Below are positions 15,700-24,193 of a DNA stretch of 64,000 bases, piece after piece. Below the pieces are notes generated by a model that saw only the letters and a list, made by a program, of their open reading frames with translations, was not told the DNA's origin and searched no databases. The translations under genes and the position numbers were made by a program. Origin of the DNA: Flagellimonas spongiicola (GTDB taxonomy: Bacteria; Bacteroidota; Bacteroidia; Flavobacteriales; Flavobacteriaceae); contig NZ_JAMFMA010000002.1 of assembly GCF_023502425.1 (NCBI RefSeq), forward strand, positions 124,001 to 188,000. Direction: 5' to 3'. Numbering within the stretch: the stretch's first letter is position 1; every line of letters starts with the position of its first letter.

Positions 15700-16857
15700 A
15701 TGGATGCATTGATAATTGAAAATATAGAACTGTTTAAAGTACCCCCTCGATGGTTGTTCCTGAAGATTGTAACTAAAGGCGGTATCATAGGATGGGGCGA
15801 ACCTGTTGTGGAAGGTAGGGCTGACACTGTAGCCGCTTGCGTACAAGAACTATCGCAACATCTTATTGGTCGCAAAGCGGATTCCATAGAAGACATTTGG
15901 CAAACATTGTATCGCGGCGGATTCTATCGTGGCGGATCTATATTAATGAGTGCTTTAGCCGGAATTGACCAAGCCCTTTGGGATATTAAAGGAAAATCTT
16001 TAGGCGTTCCCGTTCATGAGTTATTGGGTGGGGCAGTTAGGGAAAAAATGAAAATGTATTGCTGGATAGGCGGGGATAGCCCAGATGTAGTCATTGAGCA
16101 GGCACAGGCCAAAGTCAATGAAGGGTACAAAGCAGTAAAAATGAATGCTACTGGAGCACTAGAATGGATTGATTCCATTAAGAAAATCAAAAGCGTTGCA
16201 AAAAACATCCAATTATTGAGAGAAGAATTTGGCGATAACATTGATATAGGTCTGGATTTCCATGGTAGGGTTCATAAGGGAATGGTAAAACCTCTTATTG
16301 ATGAACTTGCCCCTTATCGACCCATGTTTATTGAAGAACCTATTCTCTCAGAAAATGATGAGGCCTTGGACCATATTTACTCCTATAGCCCAATACCAAT
16401 TGCTATGGGAGAACGGATGTTTTCTAGATGGGATTTTAAAAACATCTTACACAAAGGTGTGGTTGATATCATACAGCCCGATTTGAGTCATGCTGGAGGT
16501 ATTTCGGAAGTACGAAGAATTGCCTCTATGGCTGAAGCCTATGATATAGCACTGGCTCCACACTGTCCATTAGGCCCTATTTCATTGGCATCCGCCTTGC
16601 ATGTAGACTTTACATGCATCAATGCCTTTATTCAAGAAAGTAGTTTGGGCATCCACTACAACCAGGGTTATGATTTATTGGATTATTTGGAAAATCCTGA
16701 AATTTTTGATTTGAAAGATGGGTATGTTTCCTTACTGAATGCTCCTGGTTTAGGGGTTGAAATTAATGAAGATGAACTTAAAATCGCCCAAAAAATCGGA
16801 CATCAATGGCGCAACCCAATTTGGCGAAATGCAGATGGAAGTTTTGCTGAATGGTAA
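15700..16857 (+). CDS. dgoD: D-galactonate dehydratase (enolase superfamily)
   Basis: 385 residues, closely matching from memory the Escherichia coli DgoD sequence along its whole length: PPRWLFLKI at the start, WGEPVVEGRA, FYRGGSILMSALAGIDQALWD, GLDFHGRVH, FIEEPILSEN, MGERMFSRWDFK, IIQPDLSHAGGISE, LAPHCPLGPISLAS, LGIHYN and WRNPIWRN near the end. The metal ligands are the Asp of LDFHGR and the Glu residues of IEEP and GERMF; the catalytic His is in APHCPLGP. It dehydrates D-galactonate to 2-keto-3-deoxygalactonate in the cytoplasm. It lies 37 bases after kdgK and 52 before the permease gene. Specificity for galactonate rather than another acid sugar is well supported but rests on similarity. 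Confidence 0.93.
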   Translation: MDALIIENIELFKVPPRWLFLKIVTKGGIIGWGEPVVEGRADTVAACVQELSQHLIGRKADSIEDIWQTLYRGGFYRGGSILMSALAGIDQALWDIKGKSLGVPVHELLGGAVREKMKMYCWIGGDSPDVVIEQAQAKVNEGYKAVKMNATGALEWIDSIKKIKSVAKNIQLLREEFGDNIDIGLDFHGRVHKGMVKPLIDELAPYRPMFIEEPILSENDEALDHIYSYSPIPIAMGERMFSRWDFKNILHKGVVDIIQPDLSHAGGISEVRRIASMAEAYDIALAPHCPLGPISLASALHVDFTCINAFIQESSLGIHYNQGYDLLDYLENPEIFDLKDGYVSLLNAPGLGVEINEDELKIAQKIGHQWRNPIWRNADGSFAEW

Positions 16858-16909
16858 TTATTCCAATTGAAATCTTATCCATTTAAAATAGTAATCCCGA
16901 CTTTGTTTT

Positions 16910-18232
16910 ATGCTCTATATTGTATCTCTTATTCTCGCCTTGATCTTTCTTGTTATAGGCATCGTACGAATCAACATTCATCCATTTTTTGTTCTATTAT
17001 TGGCCGCCATTGGTTATGGATTTATGACCGGTATGGATGTCAATCTCATCATTTCATCCATCAATGACGGTTTTGGAGGCATAATGGGAAAAATAGGGTT
17101 AATCATATTTTTTGGGGTTGTAATAGGGACTATTCTGGAAAAATCGGGAGGAGCTTTAGTAATCGCCAATTCCATTTTAAAAAAGATAGGCGACAAACCA
17201 ATACATCTGGCAATGATGCTTACCGGTTACATACTTTCCGTTCCTGTATTTGCAGACAGTGCTTTTTTAATGATGAATTCATTGAATAAAGCATTGTCCC
17301 ATAAAGCCAAAGTACCTTATGCCGGAACAACGGCAGCATTAGCATTGGGGTTGACCGCAACCCATGTGATGGTACCGCCAACTCCAGGACCAATTGCAGC
17401 CGCCGGCATATTGGACGCACAATTAGGCAATGTTGTTCTATGGGGCGTAATAATAAGCTTGTTATCCTTAACCACCTGTTACGTTTTTGCCACAAAAATC
17501 GCCGCTAAAATCAATGTCCCCTATCGACTGGAAACCATTGAAAATCCAGCTCATTTGCCAAAACTCTGGAATTCTTTATTATCAATTATCGTCCCAATTG
17601 TTCTGATTATTCTGAAATCAATTTTTGATTACCCAGAATTTAATCTTCAGCAAAATGTGTTGTATCCGTTCATAGCCTTTTTAGGAACTCCAATGATAGC
17701 ATTATTCATCGGAGTACTATTAACCTTGTTCCTTCCGGAAAAATTAGATGAAAAAATATACTCAGCATCAGGATGGCTTGGTGACGCCCTAAGAATTGCA
17801 GCACCAATTCTGTTGATTACTGGTGCAGGCGGAATATTTGGAAAAATGCTCCAAAATTCCGGCATGGCCACAGTAATTACGGAAAATATTAACGGAATCA
17901 ATATTGGACTTTTCTTTCCGTTTTTACTTGCTGCCTGCCTTAAGACCACACAAGGTTCATCTACAGTTGCGCTGATTACAACAGCCTCCATAGTTGCTCC
18001 CATATTACCTGCCTTAGGTCTGGATGATTCATTTATGAAAACACTTACCGTATTGGCAATTGGTGCAGGATCCGCGGTTGTATCTCACGCCAATGACAGT
18101 TTCTTTTGGGTGTTCACGCAATTAACCGGCATGAACATTCGTCAAGGAAATCAAATTCAAACCGTGGGAACATTAATTTTTGGTTTAACTGCAATGGGGC
18201 TGATTTATTTGACATCCTTAATTTTAAATTGA
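16910..18232 (+). CDS. GntP-family gluconate/hexonate permease
   Basis: 440-residue inner-membrane permease of the GntP family with about 12 helices. Family features include the GDKPIHLAMMLTGYILSVPVFADSAF segment, the conserved THVMVPPTPGPIAAAGIL loop and the late GAGSAVVSHANDSFFWV element. It imports sugar acids with protons. In this operon the cargo is probably galactonate or a related hexonate, delivered to DgoD. The start at 16910 (ATGCTCTATATTG) begins directly with the first membrane helix. The lactonase gene follows after 15 bases. Confidence 0.92.
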   Translation: MLYIVSLILALIFLVIGIVRINIHPFFVLLLAAIGYGFMTGMDVNLIISSINDGFGGIMGKIGLIIFFGVVIGTILEKSGGALVIANSILKKIGDKPIHLAMMLTGYILSVPVFADSAFLMMNSLNKALSHKAKVPYAGTTAALALGLTATHVMVPPTPGPIAAAGILDAQLGNVVLWGVIISLLSLTTCYVFATKIAAKINVPYRLETIENPAHLPKLWNSLLSIIVPIVLIILKSIFDYPEFNLQQNVLYPFIAFLGTPMIALFIGVLLTLFLPEKLDEKIYSASGWLGDALRIAAPILLITGAGGIFGKMLQNSGMATVITENINGINIGLFFPFLLAACLKTTQGSSTVALITTASIVAPILPALGLDDSFMKTLTVLAIGAGSAVVSHANDSFFWVFTQLTGMNIRQGNQIQTVGTLIFGLTAMGLIYLTSLILN

Positions 18233-18247
18233 TACTTTTCCAAAATC

Positions 18248-19258
18248 ATGAGATCTTTAATATCCATTTGCATCGTATTGTCATTAATATCATCCTGTAT
18301 GAAAAATGAAAGTAGTAGCTCTAAACCGGGCGCATCAATTGATATTTATGATGACAACATCAAGGAGGTCATCAATCCAAATGCTAAAATTGAAATTCTA
18401 AGTAAAGGACATAACTGGACTGAAGGTCCATTATGGATTAATAAAGGCCAGTACTTGTTGTTTTCAGATATCCCAAATAATATCATAAATAAATTGAGAC
18501 TAGATGGCTCCATTGAAGAGTACCTAAATCCTTCCGGGTATACCGGCAGCAAGCCAAGAGGTGGAGAACTTGGCTCAAATGCCTTGCTTTTGGATAAGGA
18601 GGAAAAATTGGTCCTTATGCAACATGGTGACCGGCGAGTTGCCAGAATGAACTCAAACATAGATCAGCCTTCCTCAAATTTCACAACAATTGTGGGCGAT
18701 TACCAAGGCAAAAAACTAAACAGTCCCAATGATGGCACTTTCGACTCGCTTGGAAATCTGTATTTCACTGACCCACCATATGGCCTGGAAAGAATGGAAA
18801 AAGACACTTCAAAGGAGTTAAGTTTCCAAGGTGTCTATTTTGTGGAGCATGGAATAAACATAAAGCTTCTTGACAGTACAATTTCGAAACCTAACGGGAT
18901 TGGCCTTTCAAAAGATGAAAAAACGCTTTATGTCGCAGTATCTGACCCGAAACACGCCGTATGGTACCAATTTGATATTGAAAAGCCTGGCAGCATAGCC
19001 AATAAGCGTATTTTCTATGATGCTAGCAGCCTAGTAGGCATGAAAGGTGAACAAGGGCTTCCTGATGGATTTAAAATACATAGCTCCGGTAACTTATTTG
19101 CGACAGGCCCTGGTGGAGTATGGATATTTAACCCTAAAGGTAAACCAATGGCAAAAATCAGGACAGGAGAAGCCACTTCAAATTGCGCATTTTCAACCGA
19201 TGAAAGTATGCTTTTCATCACAGCAGATAGCTACATTTTAAAAGTTAAATTGAAGTAA
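18248..19258 (+). CDS. SMP-30/gluconolactonase-like lactonase, lipoprotein
   Basis: 336 residues with a lipoprotein signal (lipobox ISSC, then a Ser-rich tether). The body is a six-bladed SMP-30/gluconolactonase propeller. Its metal-site residues are visible as TEGPLW (Glu, about residue 58), NSPNDGTF (Asn, about 158), KPNGIGLS (Asn, about 216) and LPDGFKI (Asp, about 275). It should open sugar lactones to the free aldonic acid outside the inner membrane. This fits as the last gene of the hexonate operon: lactone is opened in the periplasm, the acid is imported by the GntP permease, then dehydrated and phosphorylated. No lactone-forming dehydrogenase is in this operon, so the lactone must come from elsewhere. 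Confidence 0.88.
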   Translation: MRSLISICIVLSLISSCMKNESSSSKPGASIDIYDDNIKEVINPNAKIEILSKGHNWTEGPLWINKGQYLLFSDIPNNIINKLRLDGSIEEYLNPSGYTGSKPRGGELGSNALLLDKEEKLVLMQHGDRRVARMNSNIDQPSSNFTTIVGDYQGKKLNSPNDGTFDSLGNLYFTDPPYGLERMEKDTSKELSFQGVYFVEHGINIKLLDSTISKPNGIGLSKDEKTLYVAVSDPKHAVWYQFDIEKPGSIANKRIFYDASSLVGMKGEQGLPDGFKIHSSGNLFATGPGGVWIFNPKGKPMAKIRTGEATSNCAFSTDESMLFITADSYILKVKLK

Positions 19259-19296
19259 GTGCGCTTGTAAGCAAAGTACATTCCATGTTTTACGGT

Positions 19297-20118
19297 CTAT
19301 TCATCTTTGCCGAATCTATCCAAAATTTCACGTACATTTTTATATTTTGCTAGCAATTCTTCGGCCTTTTGCTCATCTACTCCCAACTCATCCATAAGCA
19401 TTTTAACACCTCTTTTGGTCAATTTTTCGTTGGAAAGTTGCATGTCCACCATTTTATTTCCTTTAACCCTTCCCAACTTGATCATAATCGAAGTTGATAT
19501 CATATTTAAGGCCAACTTTTGAGCTGTACCCGCCTTCATACGCGTACTTCCTGTCACAAATTCTGGCCCAACCACGAGTTCTATTGGGAAATCGGATACT
19601 TTGGACATTGGCGAATCTTCGTTACAAACTACACAGCCCGTAACAATTTCATTCTCTCGAGCCTTTTTTAAGCCCCCTACAACATAGGGTGTTGTTCCTG
19701 AAGCTGCAATCCCAAGAAGGGTATCTTGCTTGTTTATTTTATAGGTCCGTAAATCCATCCATGCTTGATCCAAATCATCTTCAGCATTTTCCACAGCTTT
19801 CCGTAACGCGACGTCCCCTCCTGCAATCAAACCAATCACCCAATTTTCCGATACTCCATAGGTTGGAGGACATTCTGAGGCATCCAAGACTCCCAGGCGC
19901 CCACTAGTGCCTGCACCGATATAAAACAGTCGTCCACCATTTTTCATTCTGTCAACTGCACTTTCCACAAATTGTTGAATTGCAGGAATAGCCTTATTCA
20001 GAACATGTGGTACGGTTTTATCTTCTTGATTAATCGCTGAAAGAAGCTCCTCAGTGCTCATTTTTTCCAAATCGTCATAATTTGACGATCGTTCTGTCGT
20101 GGGATTATCCATGTTCAT
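19297..20118 (-). CDS. murQ: N-acetylmuramic acid 6-phosphate etherase
   Basis: 273-residue SIS-domain etherase that removes D-lactate from MurNAc-6-phosphate to give GlcNAc-6-phosphate in the cytoplasm. Visible are TERSSNYDDLEKMS at the start (MurQ proteins begin TE.RN), FYIGAGTSGRLGVLDASECPPTYG (phosphosugar site and catalytic Glu, about residues 61-84), GLIAGG, and AEDDLDQA with the second acidic residue. The C terminus has the MLMDELGVDEQKAEELL helix. The start overlaps the symporter stop by 14 bases. It is the last gene of the peptidoglycan-fragment locus. The MurNAc kinase needed just before this step is not encoded next to it. Confidence 0.95.
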   Translation of the reverse strand: MNMDNPTTERSSNYDDLEKMSTEELLSAINQEDKTVPHVLNKAIPAIQQFVESAVDRMKNGGRLFYIGAGTSGRLGVLDASECPPTYGVSENWVIGLIAGGDVALRKAVENAEDDLDQAWMDLRTYKINKQDTLLGIAASGTTPYVVGGLKKARENEIVTGCVVCNEDSPMSKVSDFPIELVVGPEFVTGSTRMKAGTAQKLALNMISTSIMIKLGRVKGNKMVDMQLSNEKLTKRGVKMLMDELGVDEQKAEELLAKYKNVREILDRFGKDE

Positions 20119-21565
20119 TTTTTTTAAGAATTAGCAAACCAATTACAGTCAACAAGGCGTTTACCGCGATACTGAAAAACCCAAAATCAAAATCTAGTGT
20201 CCTATTCAAAAAAGTGCCAACACCGAAAGTACACAAAGGGGCAAGTACACAAACCAATGGAACCCATTTATCCTTAATCGAAATCTTACTGAACATTCCA
20301 AATAAATAAAGTCCCAACAAGGGTCCGTAAGTGTATCCGGCAACATTGAAAATCAAGGAAATAACATCCCCGCGACTTCCTGAAAATATCATAATGATCA
20401 CAAACAGCACTAAGGAAAAACCAAACAACACTCGATTTTTCAATTTGCGTTTCTCCTCGCTGCTTTTTTCGGAAATGTCTAGAAAATCATAAGTGAAAGA
20501 TGTAGTTAATGCTGTTAATGCCGAATCAACACTAGAAAAGGAAGCTGCAATAATTCCCAAAAGAAAACTTATCCCTGCCCAAATACCCAAATGGTTCAAT
20601 GCCAGGTTTGGAAAAAGTGTATCCGTATCCAAGAATTGACCCTCCGCGCCGATAGAGAGTTTTACTCCTTTTTCTTCAGCATAGAGATAGAGTAAAATCC
20701 CCAATCCCAAAAACAAAAACTGCGTCAAAGCCAGTATCAGGCTATAGGTCAGCGTATTCTTTTGTGCATCCCACTGATTTTTACAGGTCAAGGTCTTTTG
20801 CATCATGTTTTGATCCAAACCCATCATGGCAATCGCTATCAAAATTCCCGCGATAAATTGTTTATAGAAATTATTACTTGATTTTCCATCCCAATTGAAC
20901 ACTTCAAAATACTTGTGATGTGTTACTTCATGATAAGCCTCCGTAATAGTGAAATCAAATGATTGCATTATGGCCACAATAGTCAATACAGCCCCAAGAA
21001 TCAAAAATGTGGTTTGCATGGTATCCGTCCACACTATGGTCTTAATTCCAGATTTATAGGTATACAACCAAACCAATATCAAAATAATGATGACCGTCGC
21101 AAAAAATGGAATGCCCATGGTATCGAAAAAGGCAAATTGCAAAATCTTAGCTGCTAAAAGCAACCGAAGCGCTGCGCCAAATGACTGTGAAACTAAAAAA
21201 AACAGAGAACCTGTGCGATACGAACTCGTACCAAATCTGGATTTTAGATATCCATAAATGGAGACAAGCTGTAATCGATAATAGAGGGGTATCAATACAA
21301 AAGTGATGAAAAGATAACCCACCACATTTCCCAAGATAAACTGATAAAAATACAGATAGTTGTTACCCACCATTCCTGGCACGGAAACGAATGTAACTCC
21401 AGAAAGTCCTGCTCCAATCATCCCAAAGGCCACCAAATACCAAGGAGATTGGCGATCACCCGTAAAAAAGGAATCGTCACTCCTATTTCGGGAAGTGAAA
21501 TAGGAAATAACCATCAATAGCACAAAATAGAATGCTATTACCGAAAACACCAAAATTGGACTCAC
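20105..21565 (-). CDS. SSS-family sodium:solute symporter, putative MurNAc importer
   Basis: 486-residue symporter with 13 or so membrane helices; the start has the family's usual DDSFFTGDRQSPWYLVAFGMIGAGLSGVTFVSVPG segment and the centre MGLDQNMMQKTLTCKN. It belongs to the sialic acid/amino-sugar-like branch rather than the SGLT branch seen at 9214. Its position between namZ (18-base gap) and murQ (14-base overlap) makes MurNAc, or a MurNAc-containing fragment, the probable cargo. In Tannerella a transporter is likewise clustered with murQ and a MurNAc kinase. The specificity is inference from context. Confidence 0.85.
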   Translation of the reverse strand: MSPILVFSVIAFYFVLLMVISYFTSRNRSDDSFFTGDRQSPWYLVAFGMIGAGLSGVTFVSVPGMVGNNYLYFYQFILGNVVGYLFITFVLIPLYYRLQLVSIYGYLKSRFGTSSYRTGSLFFLVSQSFGAALRLLLAAKILQFAFFDTMGIPFFATVIIILILVWLYTYKSGIKTIVWTDTMQTTFLILGAVLTIVAIMQSFDFTITEAYHEVTHHKYFEVFNWDGKSSNNFYKQFIAGILIAIAMMGLDQNMMQKTLTCKNQWDAQKNTLTYSLILALTQFLFLGLGILLYLYAEEKGVKLSIGAEGQFLDTDTLFPNLALNHLGIWAGISFLLGIIAASFSSVDSALTALTTSFTYDFLDISEKSSEEKRKLKNRVLFGFSLVLFVIIMIFSGSRGDVISLIFNVAGYTYGPLLGLYLFGMFSKISIKDKWVPLVCVLAPLCTFGVGTFLNRTLDFDFGFFSIAVNALLTVIGLLILKKNEHG

Positions 21566-21583
21566 TTTACCAGCTTAGATATA

Positions 21584-22774
21584 TCAATATAGTTTTATGG
21601 AATGCAGCATTTCTTGATATGACCCTAATTGCTCCATCTCAATAAGTGCATCGAGTTCACCATTATTCTCTACCCATTTCCGTAGTGAATCCGAGCCGTT
21701 GATGATATCAATTGGCATGTTGTCATAATCATATTCATAGGGTGGCTCCTTCCACAGAAACTCTTCACCCAAATGATGGTATAGTTCTCGCATCAGCAAT
21801 TGACCAACTTTCCAAGGTGTAAATGTGCTTTTGTCAGTTACATGGATTTGAAATCCGCCACAAGGTTTATCGGCTTGTTTTTGGAAGGTAGGAAGAAATG
21901 TAATTGGTCGTATAGCAAAACCTTTAAGTCCAGAATTATGCATCACCTGCGAAAGATGTTCGTCAAAATATCCATAGGGTTCAATACTTGGATGACCCAC
22001 TATTTCCAAGGATTGCGTTGTACCTCTGCCTTCACTTAACTGAGTTCCTTCAAACATTACAGTTGCGGGAAAGGTAAACGCACTTTCCGCCCGAGGTAAA
22101 TTGGGTGATGGTAACAACCATGGTAAACCTGTATCTTCATAATACATATCCCGCTCCCAACCCTTCATCTGTACAACCCTGAAATTGGCCGAAGCTTTAG
22201 CCCAATATTTTTGATGCATGACCGCCACTTCGCCTATGGTCAATGCATGCCTCACAGGTATGGGATGCAGTCCAATGAATGAAGCGAATTCCATATCCAA
22301 AATATTCCCCTCCAAATCAACGCCATTTAACGGATTTGGACGGTCTAGAATTATAACTTCAATGTTTTGCGTGGCACATTTTTCCAATAGAAGTGTCAAT
22401 GTATAGATATAGGTATACATACGACAACCAACATCCTGCATATCTACAAATAAATGATCGATACCTTCAAGCATTTCATCCGTTGGTATGCGTGTTTCCG
22501 AATAGAGTGAGTATACGGGAACCTTAAAATAAGGGTGTATCGAGTGGTCCGTTTCAATCATGTTGTCCTGAACATCAGTGGAAAATCCATGTTGTGGACC
22601 GAACAGTTTTATAAATCTAGCCCCAAACATTTCCTTGAAACGATAGGTTGCATGCACTAAATCTCCATCTACGGAAGCATTATGACACAATAAGGCTACA
22701 TTTCCTTTAAAATCCTCTTGCAATTTGCTGTCTTTAACCAAGACATCCAAACCTAACTTAACTTTTTTTGACAT
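21584..22774 (-). CDS. namZ: Exo-beta-N-acetylmuramidase NamZ family (DUF1343, GH171)
   Basis: 396-residue protein of the DUF1343 family, to which Bacillus NamZ, an exo-acting beta-N-acetylmuramidase, belongs. Landmarks: LGLDVLVKD, LLCHNASVDGD, LFGPQHGFSTDVQDNM (about residues 60-75), YSLYSETRIPTDEML, LFVDMQDVGCRMYTYIYT, ILDRPNPLNG, FEGTQLSEGRGTTQSLE and GFQIHVTD. I choose the ATG at 22774: the longer frame from 22825 runs through a stem-loop and adds no signal peptide. An in-frame stop (22835-22837) rules out any further extension. The enzyme therefore appears to lack a signal peptide, unlike the secreted Bacillus protein, which would place it in the cytoplasm. Confidence 0.9.
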   Translation of the reverse strand: MSKKVKLGLDVLVKDSKLQEDFKGNVALLCHNASVDGDLVHATYRFKEMFGARFIKLFGPQHGFSTDVQDNMIETDHSIHPYFKVPVYSLYSETRIPTDEMLEGIDHLFVDMQDVGCRMYTYIYTLTLLLEKCATQNIEVIILDRPNPLNGVDLEGNILDMEFASFIGLHPIPVRHALTIGEVAVMHQKYWAKASANFRVVQMKGWERDMYYEDTGLPWLLPSPNLPRAESAFTFPATVMFEGTQLSEGRGTTQSLEIVGHPSIEPYGYFDEHLSQVMHNSGLKGFAIRPITFLPTFQKQADKPCGGFQIHVTDKSTFTPWKVGQLLMRELYHHLGEEFLWKEPPYEYDYDNMPIDIINGSDSLRKWVENNGELDALIEMEQLGSYQEMLHSIKLY

Positions 22775-22792
22775 ACGACGAGTTGAAGAAAA

Positions 22793-22826
22793 TATGCCCA
22801 AGCCCGGTAAACAGGTCTTGGGCATA
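22793..22826 (-). terminator. Stem-loop between susD and namZ
   Basis: Perfect 10-base inverted repeat TATGCCCAAG (22793-22802) and CTTGGGCATA (22817-22826) with a 14-base loop, followed on the minus strand by TTTTCTTC. It sits in the 101-base gap after susD. It probably terminates most transcripts after the SusCD pair, or protects the susCD mRNA end, so downstream enzyme genes are expressed at lower level. Confidence 0.75.
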
Positions 22827-22875
22827 GAAACAAACTAACTTAAAACTAACTTATCATGAAGCATAAATGCTTTGT

Positions 22876-24183
22876 TTATGATGAAGGATTGGCCGGTGTA
22901 TTGCTATTATTGTCCCGTTCTGCATTTGGATAAGGGTAATAATTACGATTTCGCTCAGGATTGGCATCTGAAGGACCTGGTCTATTGAACCTTCTGCTAT
23001 CTTCCAAACCAAGACCTGTCAAATACAATTCAATTCTTCGGTTGCGATAGATTTCATCCAAAATGGATTGCTGATCAACAGCTCCGGCGTAGGCTGGTAG
23101 ATTTGCACCAACTCCATAGGTATCACCCGCTGCCGTTTTCGTTAATACATCATTCAATTCATTAACCGCATTGGTCAAATCATTGGAACGTGCATAAGCC
23201 TCTGCTTTAATCAACATTAGCTCTCCTGGTAAATAAACCGGAATCTCCTTTAAATTATCATCAAAGAATCCTAGTATTTGATAATCCGGACTAGGCGCGT
23301 TAAAATCATCCGCAGTGACATAAAATGGAACTCTTTCATCTGCTGCGTCAGGAGCTAAGCTTGCAGGCAAGGTGAAACTTACGTCTCTTGCCTGGGTTAC
23401 ATTTTGAGATCCAAACCAAAATGACAAAGGATTTGGTATGGCTGCATCGTATTCCCAAGTTGATTGTACAGCGGTATCCACATTGTTTGCCGCTGATATT
23501 GCTTCACCATAGTTTCCTGTCATTAAATTGAAGCGTGCCAACAATGCATTAACGGAATTACCCAGGTCAACCGAACTAAAAACCCCAGAGGTAATCTGAG
23601 CAGCCAATCCTGATTGGATGTACCCTTGTGCTTCCGTGAGGTCAGCAATCGCATTTTGCAATACGGCATCGCGACTTACAAAAGGTGCATCTTCAATTAT
23701 CTCCAATGGTATACTCTCAAAATATTGGATTAAAGTTCCGTGTACCAAAGCTCTATAAAACAAACCATATGCTTTAAGTGAGTTGGCAACAGAACTATCT
23801 TCACTAGCATTATCAGCTGCCGTTATTACCGTTGTCGCCTCCTTTCGGCATAGCATTGCGTTGGTCCAAATGTTATTAAGGATTTCATTTCCTCCATTAA
23901 TATCATCGCCACCCAACAATACTTCGTTTTCCCCTAGGTTTCCGGGGTTTAAAAGCCTTAACTCGCCAGTATTCAAACCGGTAAGGTGTACACTGGTGTA
24001 GATAATTCCTGCTCTATCAGTACTCCAGCGTTGCTGGACACCATTGATCAAGGCCACCAAATTATCAGTACTATTTACAACGTCTGGTTCCAGTGTGGAA
24101 TTCGGATCCAAGTAAACTTTGTCACAAGAATTTGCGAAGACCACTAATATGCCCAATAGAATTAGATTCTTAATATTTTTCAT
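22876..24183 (-). CDS. SusD/RagB-family outer-membrane lipoprotein (muramic-acid locus)
   Basis: 435-residue SusD-like surface lipoprotein. The signal ends in the lipobox ANSC. The body has the helical TPR-like repeats of the family, and the C terminus carries the usual YRNRRIELYLTGLGLEDSRRFNRPG and NRNYYPYP elements. SusD lids capture a glycan or related ligand for the SusC channel encoded 10 bases upstream. Genes downstream (namZ, symporter, murQ) suggest peptidoglycan-derived muropeptides or muramic-acid sugars as the ligand. The stop is followed by the stem-loop at 22793-22826. Confidence 0.92.
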   Translation of the reverse strand: MKNIKNLILLGILVVFANSCDKVYLDPNSTLEPDVVNSTDNLVALINGVQQRWSTDRAGIIYTSVHLTGLNTGELRLLNPGNLGENEVLLGGDDINGGNEILNNIWTNAMLCRKEATTVITAADNASEDSSVANSLKAYGLFYRALVHGTLIQYFESIPLEIIEDAPFVSRDAVLQNAIADLTEAQGYIQSGLAAQITSGVFSSVDLGNSVNALLARFNLMTGNYGEAISAANNVDTAVQSTWEYDAAIPNPLSFWFGSQNVTQARDVSFTLPASLAPDAADERVPFYVTADDFNAPSPDYQILGFFDDNLKEIPVYLPGELMLIKAEAYARSNDLTNAVNELNDVLTKTAAGDTYGVGANLPAYAGAVDQQSILDEIYRNRRIELYLTGLGLEDSRRFNRPGPSDANPERNRNYYPYPNAERDNNSNTPANPSS

Positions 24184-24193
24184 GGCTTTTCTT

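Noticed and set aside
22775-22825. The 17-residue N-terminal extension of NamZ from the ATG at 22825
   Set aside because: The extension is encoded by a perfect stem-loop and gives neither a signal peptide nor family sequence; the ATG at 22774 starts directly before the conserved LGLDVL.
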